Part shown: in pieces, positions 19,592 to 29,334 of the stretch
How the letters are laid out: every line of letters begins with the position of its first letter
Position numbering within the stretch: the stretch's first letter is position 1
DNA from: Planococcus sp. ISL-110
GTDB taxonomy: Bacteria; Bacillota; Bacilli; Bacillales_A; Planococcaceae
DNA: 52,956 bases
Direction of reading: 5' to 3'
Assembly (NCBI RefSeq): GCF_018613575.1
Contig: NZ_JAGGPX010000019.1
Span: 1-52,956, forward strand
Translations under genes and position numbers: made by a program
The notes under the pieces: model-generated
Database searches by the model: none
What the model saw: only the letters and a program-made list of their open reading frames with translations
What the model was told of the DNA's origin: nothing

Positions 19592-20419
19592 TTGAAGTGG
19601 AAGCGCAGTGAACGGCTTGTCGATATGACACATTTTTTATTGGAACACCCGCATAAATTGATTCCGCTGACTTATTTTTCGGAGTTGTACCAATCGGCCA
19701 AGTCTTCTATCAGTGAGGATTTGGGGATTGTCAAAGAAACCTTCGAAGAAAAAGGGATTGGTCTGCTGATGACTGTCCCAGGGGCAGCGGGCGGCGTTAA
19801 ATATATTCCTAAGCTCCAAGCTCATGAAATCAAGGCCATTATGGCGGATCTCATGGAAGAGTTGAGCCACTCTGACCGTCTGTTGCCGGGCGGTTATTTA
19901 TATATGACTGATGTACTGGGCAATCCGGAGATGATGAACCGTGTCGGCAAAGTATTTGCCACGGCGTTTGCCAAAGAAAAAATTGATGTCATCATGACGG
20001 TGGCCACTAAAGGCATCCCGATCGCCCATGCGATTGCCCGGCATTTGAATGTGCCTGTGGTTATTGTCCGCAGAGACAGCAAAGTCACAGAAGGCTCTAC
20101 AGTAAGCATCAATTATGTCTCAGGGTCTTCTCGACGGATCCAAACGATGGTGCTGTCAAAACGCAGCATGAAGAGCGGCCAGCGCGTGCTCATCACCGAT
20201 GACTTCATGAAAGTCGGTGGGACGATGAACGGCATGAAAAATCTGCTGGAAGAGTTTGAATGCACCTTAGCGGGTGTGGCTGTGCTTGTAGAAGCGGAAC
20301 ATTCGGATGAACGGCTCGTAGAAAAGTATCTGTCCCTCGTCAAATTGCATGAAGTCAGTGAAAAAGAACGGACCATCGCATTGGAAGAAGGAAATTACTT
20401 TGAAAATGGAGGAGTTTAA
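19592..20419 (+). CDS. purR: purine operon repressor PurR
   Basis: 275 residues. An N-terminal winged-helix domain ([17 protein letters not shown]...[10 protein letters not shown]) is joined to a phosphoribosyltransferase-fold domain with [12 protein letters not shown], the PRPP-binding loop. PurR represses purine synthesis genes, and PRPP relieves repression. The start is TTG at 19592 with AGGAGAGGG upstream, and alignment with B. subtilis PurR supports it. It precedes ridA by one base and has PurBox-like sites ahead of it. prs, which makes PRPP, is encoded 2.5 kb downstream. Confidence 0.95.
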   Translation: MKWKRSERLVDMTHFLLEHPHKLIPLTYFSELYQSAKSSISEDLGIVKETFEEKGIGLLMTVPGAAGGVKYIPKLQAHEIKAIMADLMEELSHSDRLLPGGYLYMTDVLGNPEMMNRVGKVFATAFAKEKIDVIMTVATKGIPIAHAIARHLNVPVVIVRRDSKVTEGSTVSINYVSGSSRRIQTMVLSKRSMKSGQRVLITDDFMKVGGTMNGMKNLLEEFECTLAGVAVLVEAEHSDERLVEKYLSLVKLHEVSEKERTIALEEGNYFENGGV

Positions 20420-20420
20420 T

Positions 20421-20798
20421 ATGAATTATGTAGCGACAGACAAAGCGGCAGCGGCGATCGGGCCATACTCACAAGGTGTGGTTTCCGGAGGAATTCTCTA
20501 CAGTTCAGGTCAAATTCCATTGACAGCGACAGGAGAATTGGTTGAAGGCACCATCTCTGACCAGACACATCAAGTATTTTTAAACCTGAAAGCTGTTCTT
20601 GCCGAAGCGGGTTCGTCTCTTGGCGAAGTCATTAAGGCCACAGTTTTCATTAAAGATATGAATGATTTTGCGGAATTGAACGAGATTTACGCAACTTATT
20701 TTGGCGATCACAAACCGGCGCGTTCGACCGTTGAAGTGGCACGTTTGCCAAAAGACGTAAAAGTGGAAATCGAAGTCATTGCAAAAGTGAACAACTAA
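20421..20798 (+). CDS. ridA: 2-iminobutanoate/2-iminopropanoate deaminase RidA (YabJ)
   Basis: 125 residues, the YjgF/YER057c/UK114 family. [15 protein letters not shown] and the C-terminal [19 protein letters not shown] region with the catalytic Arg are all present. RidA hydrolyses reactive imine intermediates made by PLP enzymes. ATG 20421 has GGAGGAG 6 bases upstream, inside the end of purR. In B. subtilis, yabJ also sits between purR and spoVG and is needed for adenine-mediated repression by PurR. Confidence 0.95.
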   Translation: MNYVATDKAAAAIGPYSQGVVSGGILYSSGQIPLTATGELVEGTISDQTHQVFLNLKAVLAEAGSSLGEVIKATVFIKDMNDFAELNEIYATYFGDHKPARSTVEVARLPKDVKVEIEVIAKVNN

Positions 20799-20817
20799 CA
20801 TCAGATGTTAAATAGAG

Positions 20818-20862
20818 AACTGCAGGCCTGCTCGCTAAAATTGAGTAGGACTGCAGTTTTTT
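20818..20862 (+). terminator. ridA terminator
   Basis: AACTGCAG and CTGCAGTT form the base of a longer stem (inner CCTGCTC with GAGTAGG), then TTTTTT. Confidence 0.9.
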
Positions 20863-20903
20863 ATTTTATTAAGCAAATTTTCTAATAAGTTTTGTGAATT
20901 ATG

Positions 20904-20929
20904 AAGGAGATTAGTCCTTTTTAGCGAAT
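20904..20929 (+). promoter_or_regulatory. sigma-H-type promoter for spoVG
   Basis: AAGGAGATT and CGAAT, with exactly 17 bases between AGGA and GAAT. This matches the sigma-H pattern (RnAGGAwww and RnnGAATww) and, from memory, the spacing of the B. subtilis spoVG promoter. No sigma-A pair of similar quality is seen nearby. Confidence 0.62.
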
Positions 20930-20978
20930 ACCCATAATTAGGGTTTAAAATAGCAGCTGAGAGAAGGGCGATGAGAGA

Positions 20979-21263
20979 ATGGAAGTAACAGATGTGAGAT
21001 TACGACGTGTACAAACTGATGGCAGAATGAGGGCAATCGCTTCCATCACACTGGATAACGAGTTTGTCATTCATGATATTCGTGTGATTGATGGAAATGA
21101 AGGCTTGTTTGTTGCGATGCCAAGCAAAAGAACACCAGATGGAGAATTTCGGGATATTGCACATCCGATCAATTCAAGCGCACGCACCAAACTTCAAGAA
21201 GCTGTCTTAACTGCATATGAGCAAAGTGAAAACGAGTCGGTATTGGAAAATGCCAGCGTTTAA
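20979..21263 (+). CDS. spoVG: SpoVG, RNA/DNA-binding regulator
   Basis: 94 residues. It starts [11 protein letters not shown] and carries the conserved [22 protein letters not shown] block. Despite its name, SpoVG is found in many non-sporulating Firmicutes, where it is a small nucleic-acid-binding regulator affecting capsule, virulence, division and metabolism. In B. subtilis it depends on sigma-H and is repressed by AbrB; here a sigma-H-type promoter lies upstream and abrB is 9 kb to the left. The order ridA-spoVG-glmU is conserved. Confidence 0.95.
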   Translation: MEVTDVRLRRVQTDGRMRAIASITLDNEFVIHDIRVIDGNEGLFVAMPSKRTPDGEFRDIAHPINSSARTKLQEAVLTAYEQSENESVLENASV

Positions 21264-21345
21264 TGGAGCTGAATCAAGGGGCCTTCGATATCAAATGGGC
21301 TCTTTTTTTATTTGACTTTTTTTGTCATGGTATTGTCATGCCTTG

Positions 21346-21369
21346 AAACCTTGAAAAATCAAGGTTTTT
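21346..21369 (+). terminator. hairpin after spoVG, possible terminator
   Basis: AAACCTTGA and TCAAGGTTT form a perfect 9-bp stem with an AAAA loop, followed by a short T-run. Confidence 0.5.
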
Positions 21370-21414
21370 CCGCTATAGTCAATAAGGAAAAGTGAATTTT
21401 TTTAATTGACATAG

Positions 21415-21430
21415 CCAGTTTAAAAACTGG
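21415..21430 (+). other. palindrome upstream of glmU
   Basis: CCAGTTT and AAACTGG are perfect 7-bp arms with a 2-base centre. The site directly follows TTGACA (21406-21411), so it would lie in the spacer of a promoter. It may be an operator; the -10 partner is not clear. Confidence 0.4.
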
Positions 21431-21511
21431 ATTTCACAAGTGACATAAATAAATGGCCGATAAGATTGGCGAAATGGGCTACTTATCAGCTCATGAATGG
21501 AGGGGCAAGGA

Positions 21512-22885
21512 ATGGCAAATACATATGCAGTAATTTTAGCGGCCGGCCAGGGCACGCGCATGAAGTCGAAATTGTACAAAGTGCTTCATCCAGTCTGTGG
21601 CATGCCGATGGTTGAGCACGTCACAGGCAACGTCGAGAAGCTTGGCGTTGAAAAGATCGTGACCGTTGTCGGGCATGGCGCTGAAAAAGTTCAGCAGCAA
21701 CTGGGCGAGAAAAGCGAATACGCGCTGCAAGCGGAACAGTTGGGAACAGCTCATGCAGTGCAGCAGACAGCTTCATTGATTGAAGGTCTTGCGGGAACGA
21801 CTTTGGTTGTTTGCGGGGATACACCGTTGATCCGCCCGGAAACGATGCAGGCATTGCTTGACCAGCATGAAGAAACTCAGGCAAAAGCGACAATCCTGAC
21901 AGCAATCGCCGATAACCCGGCAGGCTACGGACGGATTCTTCGCAACAGTGCTGGCATCGTCGAAAAGATCGTCGAGCAAAAAGACGCATCTCCGGAAGAG
22001 CAGCAAGTCAAGGAAATCAATACAGGCACTTACTGCTTCGATAACGAAGCCTTGTTTGAAGCGTTAAAACTGGTTTCCAATGACAATGTCCAAGGTGAAT
22101 ACTATTTGCCTGACGTTATTGAAATCCTTCAAAAGCAGGGAGAAATCGTTGCTGCTTATGCAACAGACAGCTTTGACGAAACACTGGGTGTGAATGACCG
22201 TGTGGCATTGAGCCAAGCGGAAAGTACCATGCGCAAACGGATTGCTGAAAAGCACATGAGAGCCGGTGTTTCGATCATCGATCCAGCTACTGCCTATATC
22301 AGCGCACAAGCTGAAATCGGAGCCGATACTATCATCCACCCGAACGTCACGATTGATGGGGATACGAAAATTGGAGAAGACTGCATCATTTCTTCAAACA
22401 GCCATATCGTCAACAGCGTAATCGGGGACCGTACGACAATCCGCAGTTCAGAGATCCATGATAGCAGCATCGGAACGGATACAGCTGTGGGGCCATTTGC
22501 ACATATCCGTCCGGAAACCGTTTTGGGTAATGACGTGAAAATCGGCAACTTTGTCGAAGTGAAAAAATCGGAAGTCGGAAATGACAGCAAAGTTTCCCAC
22601 TTAAGCTATATTGGTGACGCTCATGTCGGTACAGGTGTTAATATCGGCTGTGGTACCATCACGGTTAATTACGATGGCAAAAATAAATTCCAGACCATCA
22701 TTGAAGACAACACCTTTATCGGCTGCAACTCAAATCTGATTGCACCGGTCACGGTAGGCCAAGGATCTTATGTGGCGGCAGGCTCGACGATTTCAAAAGA
22801 TGTACCAAAGGGTTCATTGGCGATTGCTCGTGCGCGCCAGGAAAATAAAGAAGGCTATGCAAACAAATTGAACGGTAAAAAATAG
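21512..22885 (+). CDS. glmU: bifunctional UDP-N-acetylglucosamine pyrophosphorylase / glucosamine-1-phosphate N-acetyltransferase
   Basis: 457 residues. The N-terminal half is the uridyltransferase ([14 protein letters not shown] nucleotide loop, [18 protein letters not shown]). The C-terminal half is a left-handed beta-helix of hexapeptide repeats with the acetyltransferase residues in [14 protein letters not shown]. The enzyme makes UDP-GlcNAc for peptidoglycan and teichoic acids. GGAGGGG lies 6 bases before ATG 21512; the upstream ATG at 21497 is less likely. It is followed by prs after 15 bases, the usual Firmicute pair. Confidence 0.97.
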   Translation: MANTYAVILAAGQGTRMKSKLYKVLHPVCGMPMVEHVTGNVEKLGVEKIVTVVGHGAEKVQQQLGEKSEYALQAEQLGTAHAVQQTASLIEGLAGTTLVVCGDTPLIRPETMQALLDQHEETQAKATILTAIADNPAGYGRILRNSAGIVEKIVEQKDASPEEQQVKEINTGTYCFDNEALFEALKLVSNDNVQGEYYLPDVIEILQKQGEIVAAYATDSFDETLGVNDRVALSQAESTMRKRIAEKHMRAGVSIIDPATAYISAQAEIGADTIIHPNVTIDGDTKIGEDCIISSNSHIVNSVIGDRTTIRSSEIHDSSIGTDTAVGPFAHIRPETVLGNDVKIGNFVEVKKSEVGNDSKVSHLSYIGDAHVGTGVNIGCGTITVNYDGKNKFQTIIEDNTFIGCNSNLIAPVTVGQGSYVAAGSTISKDVPKGSLAIARARQENKEGYANKLNGKK

Positions 22886-22900
22886 GAGGGTTCACACCTA

Positions 22901-23863
22901 ATGGGCTATCAAAATGCAAACTCGAAATTGAAAATCTTTTCACTGAATTCGAACCAGGCACTGGCTGAAGAAATTTCAGAACACGCAGGCATTCCACTTG
23001 GAAAAAGTTCGGTTACACATTTCAGCGATGGTGAAATCCAGATCAATATTGAAGAAAGTATTCGCGGTTATGATGTATTTATCGTGCAGTCGACTTCTCA
23101 GCCAGTCAATGAAAACTTGATGGAGCTATTGATCATGATCGATGCCGTCAAACGTGCTTCTGCCCGCACAGTCAATGTCGTGATTCCCTACTACGGTTAT
23201 GCACGCCAGGACCGTAAAGCCCGTTCACGTGAACCGATTACCGCAAAATTAGTAGCGAATCTTTTGGAAACTGCCGGAGCTACACGCGTTATTGTTCTTG
23301 ATTTGCATGCTCCTCAAATCCAAGGATTCTTTGATATTTTGATTGACCATTTGGTAGCTGTACCTTTGCTATCCGACTATTTCCTGAATGAAAGTGGCAT
23401 TGATCTGGAAAATGTCATCATCGTTTCGCCGGATCATGGCGGAGTTACACGTGCGCGCAAAATGGCAGATCGCTTGAAAGCACCGATTGCGATCATCGAC
23501 AAGCGCCGTCCTCGCCCGAATGTCGCGGAAGTCATGAACATTGTCGGTAATGTGGAAGGCAAAACAGCCATCATCATCGATGACATCATTGATACTGCAG
23601 GAACGATTTCAATTGCGGCCAGCGCCTTGATCGAAAGCGGTGCGAAAGAAGTCTATGCATGCTGTACCCATCCTGTCTTGTCAGGTCCCGCCGTACAACG
23701 CATCAACGACTCGGTTATCAAGGAATTGATCATCACCAACTCGATTGCATTGCCGGAAGAAAAGAAATCTCCTAAGATCAAGCAATTGTCTGTTGCACGC
23801 TTATTGGCCGAAACAATCGTCCGTGTCCATGAGCAAAAATCTGTCAGCACTCTTTTTGATTGA
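22901..23863 (+). CDS. prs: ribose-phosphate pyrophosphokinase
   Basis: 320 residues, class I PRPP synthase. [38 protein letters not shown] and the PRPP loop [12 protein letters not shown] are intact. It makes PRPP for purines, pyrimidines, histidine, tryptophan and NAD. AGGAGGG lies about 10 bases before ATG 22901. PRPP is also the signal sensed by PurR, whose gene is nearby. No strong terminator separates it from ctc, so some read-through is likely. Confidence 0.97.
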   Translation: MGYQNANSKLKIFSLNSNQALAEEISEHAGIPLGKSSVTHFSDGEIQINIEESIRGYDVFIVQSTSQPVNENLMELLIMIDAVKRASARTVNVVIPYYGYARQDRKARSREPITAKLVANLLETAGATRVIVLDLHAPQIQGFFDILIDHLVAVPLLSDYFLNESGIDLENVIIVSPDHGGVTRARKMADRLKAPIAIIDKRRPRPNVAEVMNIVGNVEGKTAIIIDDIIDTAGTISIAASALIESGAKEVYACCTHPVLSGPAVQRINDSVIKELIITNSIALPEEKKSPKIKQLSVARLLAETIVRVHEQKSVSTLFD

Positions 23864-23890
23864 TCCTGGGCAACACTTTTTATACTCTAG

Positions 23891-23916
23891 GTTTCATTAT
23901 TGTAAGAAAAGGGTAT
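23891..23916 (+). promoter_or_regulatory. sigma-B-type promoter for ctc
   Basis: GTTTCA and GGGTAT with a 14-base spacer, close to the sigma-B consensus (GTTTaa, 12-15 bases, GGGwAw). The ctc gene is a classic sigma-B target in B. subtilis. Confidence 0.78.
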
Positions 23917-23977
23917 ATACTGTTTATGTACCTATCGTGAATTATGTACTTTTTAATATAACTGGAGGCTGAAAGTA

Positions 23978-24628
23978 ATGACTGTAAAAATGACCGCACA
24001 AAAAAGAGAAAGCAGCAATAAGAATTCTGCATTAACTGAACTTCGTTCGAAAGGACATGTACCAGGCGTAGTTTACGGCTTTAAAACTGAAACGACACCG
24101 GTAACTGTATCTGAAATCGAATTGATTAAAACTTTGCGTGAATCTGGACGTAACGGCGTAATCAGCCTTGAAATTGATGGCAAAAGCACAAACGTTGTAT
24201 TGAGTGATTATCAAATGGACGCTTTAAAAGGCAGCTTTAAGCATGTCGACTTTTTAGCGATCAACATGTCTGATGAGCTAGAAGTGGCTGTAACTGTTCA
24301 CTTGATCGGCGAATCAGTAGGCGAAAAAGAAGGCGGCTTTATCACTCAGCCGAACCACGAAGTATCTATCCGCGTGAAACCTTCTGATATTCCGGATGCA
24401 TTGGAAGTGGATACTACTGAACTGGCGATTGGCGAAACAATCACTGTCGGCGATATCCGCGGAACTGTCTCTTATGAAATCTTGGCTGAAGACGAATTTA
24501 TCCTTGTTTCTGCAACAGCTCCACGTACACAGGAAGAATTGGACGAGCTTGAAACTGTATCTGATGAAGATGCAGAACCAGAAGTGGTTGGCAGCGAAGA
24601 TTCTGAAGAAGAAAAAAAAGAAGCGTAA
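23978..24628 (+). CDS. ctc: ribosomal protein bL25 / general stress protein Ctc
   Basis: 216 residues. The N-terminal bL25 domain (about 1-95, with HVPGVVYG) binds 5S rRNA, the TL5 C-terminal beta domain follows (100-185), and the last 30 residues are an acidic Asp/Glu tail. Under stress, Ctc associates with the ribosome in B. subtilis. TGGAGGC is the ribosome site. A sigma-B-type promoter lies 60-90 bases upstream, which supports stress induction here too. A strong terminator follows. Confidence 0.96.
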   Translation: MTVKMTAQKRESSNKNSALTELRSKGHVPGVVYGFKTETTPVTVSEIELIKTLRESGRNGVISLEIDGKSTNVVLSDYQMDALKGSFKHVDFLAINMSDELEVAVTVHLIGESVGEKEGGFITQPNHEVSIRVKPSDIPDALEVDTTELAIGETITVGDIRGTVSYEILAEDEFILVSATAPRTQEELDELETVSDEDAEPEVVGSEDSEEEKKEA

Positions 24629-24637
24629 ATGTGAATG

Positions 24638-24677
24638 AAAAATAGGGGCTGTCGAGAGACAGTCCCTATTTTTTTGT
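24638..24677 (+). terminator. ctc terminator
   Basis: AAAAATAGGGGCTGTC and GACAGTCCCTATTTTT form a 16-bp stem (one wobble) with loop GAGA, then further Ts. Confidence 0.95.
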
Positions 24678-24691
24678 TTCAGGATTAATTA

Positions 24692-24700
24692 TGGTAAAAT
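24692..24700 (+). promoter_or_regulatory. extended -10 promoter for pth
   Basis: TGGTAAAAT is an extended -10 box 32 bases before the pth ATG. Confidence 0.45.
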
Positions 24701-24732
24701 AGAAGGCAGTGAAAAAGCAAAGGAAGATGGGT

Positions 24733-25296
24733 ATGAAACTGATTATCGGCTTGGGAAACCCGGGCAAAGCATATGAAGACACACGCCACAATATCGGCTT
24801 TAAAGTGGTCGATTATTTGGCAAGCCAATGGAATGCGCCGTTGACGCAGGCAAAATTTAAAGGGATGTATTCCATTAGCCATCGTCCTGAAGGCAAAGTG
24901 ATGCTGCTAAAGCCGTTGACTTACATGAATTTGTCGGGCGAGAGTGTCAGTGCACTGATGGATTACTATGGCATCGAGCTAAAAGACATCATTGTCATAT
25001 ACGATGATCTGGATTTGCCTGCTGGACAATTGCGGTTGCGCCAAAAAGGCAGTGCCGGTGGCCATAATGGCATCAAGTCATTGATTCAGCATTTAGGTAC
25101 CCAGGAATTCAATCGGCTGCGTATCGGCATTAGCCGTCCACCAGCAGGCATGAAGGTACCGGATTACGTGCTGCAGCGCTTCTCGAAAGAAGAGGTGCCG
25201 GAAGTGGCGGATGCTATCAAAAAGAGTGCAACAGCTTGCGAAACTTGGCTGTCCAAATCCTATCTCGAAGTAATGAATCAATTTAATGGAGCATAA
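24733..25296 (+). CDS. pth: peptidyl-tRNA hydrolase
   Basis: 187 residues. [21 protein letters not shown] includes the catalytic His; [10 protein letters not shown] and [13 protein letters not shown]...GGHNGIKS are the other family blocks. Pth frees tRNA from drop-off peptidyl-tRNA. AAAGGAAG lies 6 bases before ATG 24733; an ATG at 24727 is also possible. In B. subtilis, fin (an anti-sigma factor used in sporulation) lies between pth and mfd. Here only a 69-base gap with a terminator is present. Confidence 0.96.
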   Translation: MKLIIGLGNPGKAYEDTRHNIGFKVVDYLASQWNAPLTQAKFKGMYSISHRPEGKVMLLKPLTYMNLSGESVSALMDYYGIELKDIIVIYDDLDLPAGQLRLRQKGSAGGHNGIKSLIQHLGTQEFNRLRIGISRPPAGMKVPDYVLQRFSKEEVPEVADAIKKSATACETWLSKSYLEVMNQFNGA

Positions 25297-25298
25297 CC

Positions 25299-25330
25299 GC
25301 TTTGACGCATTTAGCGTTCAGAGCTTTTTT
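25299..25330 (+). terminator. pth terminator
   Basis: GCTTTGACGC and GCGTTCAGAGC pair with one bulge around an ATTTA loop, followed by TTTTTT. Confidence 0.82.
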
Positions 25331-25365
25331 CTGTTTCCTGTGTTTTTTTGAAAGGAGGAAGTTGG

Positions 25366-28300
25366 ATGAATCATATTTTACAGACCTTTTCGGAGGATAC
25401 CCATACACAAAACTTTATAGCCGATTTGAAGAAAGGGCAGGATCATCAGTTGATTTCCGGTTTATCCGGCAGCGCGCGGCCGATTTTCTATCAAACAATC
25501 TGGTCCGAAGCGGAAGCCCCTTTATTGATCGTGACGCCAAACTTATTGCACGCGCAGCGTGTATACGATGACTTGGTGCGTCTGGTCGGCGAACAGCAGG
25601 TCCACCTTTATCCAGCGGAAGAATTGATTGCTGCAGAGGTATCTTTTTCAGGTCCTGAATTGCGGGCTCACCGCATCGATACGCTTGATCATATGAAGAG
25701 TGTCGGCAAAGGGATTTACATTACGCCGGTGGCAGGAATGCGCAAGCTCTTGCCGGCGAAAGAGCAATGGGATTATGCCACGTTGCGCATCGCAGAAGGC
25801 GAAGAACTTGATACAGGCGAATGGCTGTTGAAATTGGTGGCAATGGGCTATTCCCGTACGCCAATGGTGACCACTCCGGGAGAGTTTGCGCTTCGCGGAG
25901 GAATTTTGGATATTTATCCGCTGAACTTTGAACATCCAGTACGCATCGAGTTGTTCGATACCGAAGTGGATTCATTGCGGCTATTTTCAGCCGATGATCA
26001 GCGTTCGCTCGAGAAAGTCCAATCGCTGTGCATCCTTCCGGCAAGTGAGTTGGTGCTGTCGAAAGACCAGCGCATCGGGCTGGCGAAAAAGCTCGAAACC
26101 CAACTTGCAGCCAGTTTGAAAAAAATCAAAACTGACGATACGAAAGCTTTGATGCTCCAGCATATCCAGCACGATATCGATTTGTTGAAACAAGGCGAGA
26201 TACCGGAGCAACTGGCAAAATATGCTTCAATGATCGAGACCCAATCAGCGTCTTTAAGCGATTATTTCCCGGGCAATGGACTGGTCTTTTTTGATGAACT
26301 GGGACGAATCCAGGAAATGACGGATACACTGGAACGCGAAGAAGGCGATTGGATTGTTTCGTTGTTGGAAGAAGGGAAGTTTCTTCATGATGTCCCGTTA
26401 ACCTATACTTTCCGTGAAATGATGGCGAGGCTTCAGCAGAAAGTGACGTTCCTGTCTTTATTCGTCCGGACATTCCCGATGGTATCGGTCAAAAAGTCCA
26501 TCGTCTTTTCGTGTAAGCCGATGCAATCTTTCCATGGACAAATGCATCTCCTGAAAGCCGAAATGGAGCGCTGGATCTTAGGGAAGTTCCAGATTTTTAT
26601 TGTGGCTCAAGGCGACGAACGCCTTCAAAAAGTGCGTGCCGTTTTAGCGGATTACGATATGGAAGCAGAGATTGCCTCGCCTTTGACGGAAATTCAAGGC
26701 GGAAAAATCTATTTGGTTGACGGGGAATTGTCGACAGGGTTTGAAATGCCACTGCAGCGTTTGGCCGTCATTACGGATTCGGAGTTGTTCAAGCAGCAGC
26801 CGAAGAAGAAAACACGTGCTCAAAAACTGACAAATGCAGAGCGTATTAAGAGCTATTCCGAAATCAAACCGGGCGATTACATTGTGCACATCCATCACGG
26901 CATCGGCCGTTTTGTAGGCATCGAAACCCTGGAAAGTGGAGGGGTCCATAAAGATTACCTCCACATTGTCTACAAAGCAGATGATAAATTATTCGTACCG
27001 GTCGATAAAATCGACTTGATCCAAAAATACATCGCATCTGAAGAAAAAGAACCCAAGCTGCATAAGATGGGCGGCGCGGAGTGGAAGAAGACCCGCACGA
27101 AAGTATCGGCAGCAGTCCAGGACATTGCAGATGACTTGATCAAGCTTTATGCAGAGCGGGAAGCGTTAAGAGGCTTTGCTTTTTCCGAAGAGCAGGACAT
27201 GCAGCGCCAATTTGAAGCGGAGTTCCCTTATGAAGAAACCGTCGATCAATTGCGCTCGATCAATGAAGTCAAGCGAGACATGGAAAACGAACGGCCGATG
27301 GACCGCCTGATCTGTGGCGATGTCGGCTATGGCAAAACAGAAGTCGCCATCCGCGCGGCATTTAAAGCGGTATTGGACGGCAAACAAGTGGCATTTCTCG
27401 TGCCAACGACGATATTGGCGCAACAGCATTTTGAAACGATGAGCGAGCGGTTCAAGGATTATCCGATCACGGTCGGCTTGATGAGCCGTTTCCGCTCGAA
27501 AAAGCAACAGACCGAAACCGTCAAAGGCCTGAAGAATGGTTCGGTTGATGTGGTTGTCGGTACACACCGTATTTTATCGAAAGATATGCAGTACAAAGAT
27601 CTTGGGTTATTGATCATCGATGAAGAACAGCGCTTTGGTGTAACCCATAAGGAAAAGATCAAGCAAATGAAGACTAACGTAGATGTTCTGACGCTGACGG
27701 CAACACCAATTCCACGGACGCTTCATATGTCGATGATCGGTGTGCGCGACTTGTCTGTCATTGAAACACCGCCAGCCAATCGTTTCCCCGTGCAAAGCTA
27801 TGTTATGGAGCATAATGGTGCGCTCGTACGCGAAGCTATTGAACGTGAAATGGCGCGCGGCGGGCAAGTGTTTTATTTGTATAACCGTGTGGATGACATG
27901 ACCCGGAAAGTAGAAGAAATTCAAGCATTGGTACCCGAAGCACGCGTCGGCTATGCTCACGGACAAATGAATGAAACCGAACTGGAATCGGTCATCTTGA
28001 GCTTCCTTGACGGCGATTATGATGTCTTGGTGACGACGACCATCATCGAAACCGGCATTGATATTCCGAACGTCAACACCTTGATTGTTTACAACGCCGA
28101 CCGTATGGGCTTGTCGCAGCTTTATCAATTGCGCGGGCGTGTCGGTCGGTCGAGCCGTGTGGCTTATGCGTACTTCATGTATCAGCGCGACAAAGTGCTG
28201 ACCGATGTGGCAGAAAAACGCCTGATGGCCATCAAGGAATTCACTGAGCTTGGTTCCGGCTTCAAAATCGCCATGCGTGATTTGACGATTCGCGGGGCAG

Positions 28301-28899
28301 GCAATCTGCTAGGTTCACAGCAGCACGGCTTTATTGACTCTGTCGGCTTTGATCTTTATTCACAGATGCTCCAGGAGGCAATCGACGAACGCCAGTCAGG
28401 GGTCAAAAAAGAAGTGGTTCCGGAAATTGAAATTTCACTCGATGTTGATGCCTATATTCCAGATTCTTATGTCAGTGACGGCTACCAGAAGATCCAAATG
28501 TACAAGCGCGTCAAAGGCGTGGGTACGGAAGAGGAAATGACCGAGCTGCAGGATGAATTGATCGACCGTTTCGGGGACATGCCGAATGAAACTGACCTTT
28601 TGCTGCGCATTGCCCGCATGAAAGTATGGGCGCGCCAAGTAGGAGTGGAATCGATCAAGCAACACGGCAAAGTCGTGACCGTCAAATTGAGTGAAAAAGG
28701 CACAACCAGCATCAACGGCGGCAAAGTGGTGGAGGAATCTGCCGCCTACGGCCGCGCTGTCGGGTTCAGCATGGCCGGCCAGCAACTAGTCATGTCCATC
28801 GATGAAAATAAAACCAAAAAACTGCATCCGTTCGATGTATTGGAAGGCATGATCAAACTACTGCCGGAATCGCTTCGTGAAGAAAAATCGGTTAGTTGA
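25366..28899 (+). CDS. mfd: transcription-repair coupling factor Mfd
   Basis: 1177 residues, full length. The UvrB-like module occupies about 1-350. The RNA-polymerase-interacting CarD-like domain starts near 500 (IKPGDYIVHIHHGIGRFVG). The RecG-like SF2 translocase has Walker A GDVGYGKTE near 652 and IIDEEQRFGV near 750. The TRCF C-terminal domain follows. Mfd pushes stalled RNA polymerase off damaged DNA and recruits UvrA. AAAGGAGGAAG precedes ATG 25366. The next 500 bases hold no gene, where B. subtilis has spoVT. Confidence 0.97.
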   Translation: MNHILQTFSEDTHTQNFIADLKKGQDHQLISGLSGSARPIFYQTIWSEAEAPLLIVTPNLLHAQRVYDDLVRLVGEQQVHLYPAEELIAAEVSFSGPELRAHRIDTLDHMKSVGKGIYITPVAGMRKLLPAKEQWDYATLRIAEGEELDTGEWLLKLVAMGYSRTPMVTTPGEFALRGGILDIYPLNFEHPVRIELFDTEVDSLRLFSADDQRSLEKVQSLCILPASELVLSKDQRIGLAKKLETQLAASLKKIKTDDTKALMLQHIQHDIDLLKQGEIPEQLAKYASMIETQSASLSDYFPGNGLVFFDELGRIQEMTDTLEREEGDWIVSLLEEGKFLHDVPLTYTFREMMARLQQKVTFLSLFVRTFPMVSVKKSIVFSCKPMQSFHGQMHLLKAEMERWILGKFQIFIVAQGDERLQKVRAVLADYDMEAEIASPLTEIQGGKIYLVDGELSTGFEMPLQRLAVITDSELFKQQPKKKTRAQKLTNAERIKSYSEIKPGDYIVHIHHGIGRFVGIETLESGGVHKDYLHIVYKADDKLFVPVDKIDLIQKYIASEEKEPKLHKMGGAEWKKTRTKVSAAVQDIADDLIKLYAEREALRGFAFSEEQDMQRQFEAEFPYEETVDQLRSINEVKRDMENERPMDRLICGDVGYGKTEVAIRAAFKAVLDGKQVAFLVPTTILAQQHFETMSERFKDYPITVGLMSRFRSKKQQTETVKGLKNGSVDVVVGTHRILSKDMQYKDLGLLIIDEEQRFGVTHKEKIKQMKTNVDVLTLTATPIPRTLHMSMIGVRDLSVIETPPANRFPVQSYVMEHNGALVREAIEREMARGGQVFYLYNRVDDMTRKVEEIQALVPEARVGYAHGQMNETELESVILSFLDGDYDVLVTTTIIETGIDIPNVNTLIVYNADRMGLSQLYQLRGRVGRSSRVAYAYFMYQRDKVLTDVAEKRLMAIKEFTELGSGFKIAMRDLTIRGAGNLLGSQQHGFIDSVGFDLYSQMLQEAIDERQSGVKKEVVPEIEISLDVDAYIPDSYVSDGYQKIQMYKRVKGVGTEEEMTELQDELIDRFGDMPNETDLLLRIARMKVWARQVGVESIKQHGKVVTVKLSEKGTTSINGGKVVEESAAYGRAVGFSMAGQQLVMSIDENKTKKLHPFDVLEGMIKLLPESLREEKSVS

Positions 28900-28936
28900 A
28901 ATGAATTAGTTATTTACAATAGTACTGGCTTGCTTT

Positions 28937-29122
28937 GGATATTCCATAAACCAGCTTCGCTTTCGATCCCGCAGGATATGGGTCATGCAGCTGGTGCTCC
29001 AGAAAGACACGGTGCCAACTGCCAAGGGCTTGCGCCGAACTAACTCGGGCCATGCTCGAGGGGATTTTTTGTATGTCGCTGCACTGCTCCCTTGGGAGTC
29101 TTTACTGGTTTGCTCCATATCC
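28937..29122. repeat. inverted-repeat-bounded intergenic element
   Basis: GGATATTCCATAAACCAG at 28937-28954 and CTGGTTTGCTCCATATCC at 29105-29122 are imperfect inverted ends of a roughly 186-bp element. The inside is GC-richer than its flanks and can fold. No protein-coding sequence is credible in it. It resembles short mobile-type repeats seen between genes in related genera, but no transposase is present. Confidence 0.6.
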
Positions 29123-29187
29123 TAGTGGTTAAGTAAAAAAATTCTCATTCATTGATGTTTAAATGACACTTAGAAGAAAGAGTGTTA

Positions 29188-29334
29188 GGCGGCGACTCCT
29201 GTGGGAACAGCGAAGCGATATAAAGGAGACCCCACAGGGCGTAAGCCCGAGGAGGCTCAGGGCTTCGTCGCAAACGAGTCAGGCACAGCCCGACTCGCTT
29301 TCTGCCGGAAAGCGTCCGTCTGGAGCGATTTTTT
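29188..29334. repeat. structured intergenic repeat of Bacillaceae type
   Basis: It starts GGCGGCGACTCCTGTGGGAA and contains GAGACCCCACAGG, GAGGAGGCTC, and GCCGGAAAGCGTCCGTCTGG, the order found in a widespread Bacillaceae intergenic repeat known to me. CCTGTGGG pairs with CCCACAGG, CGAGTC with GACTCG, and AAGCCC with GGGCTT. It codes for nothing recognisable; frames open across it are due to GC content. Confidence 0.75.
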
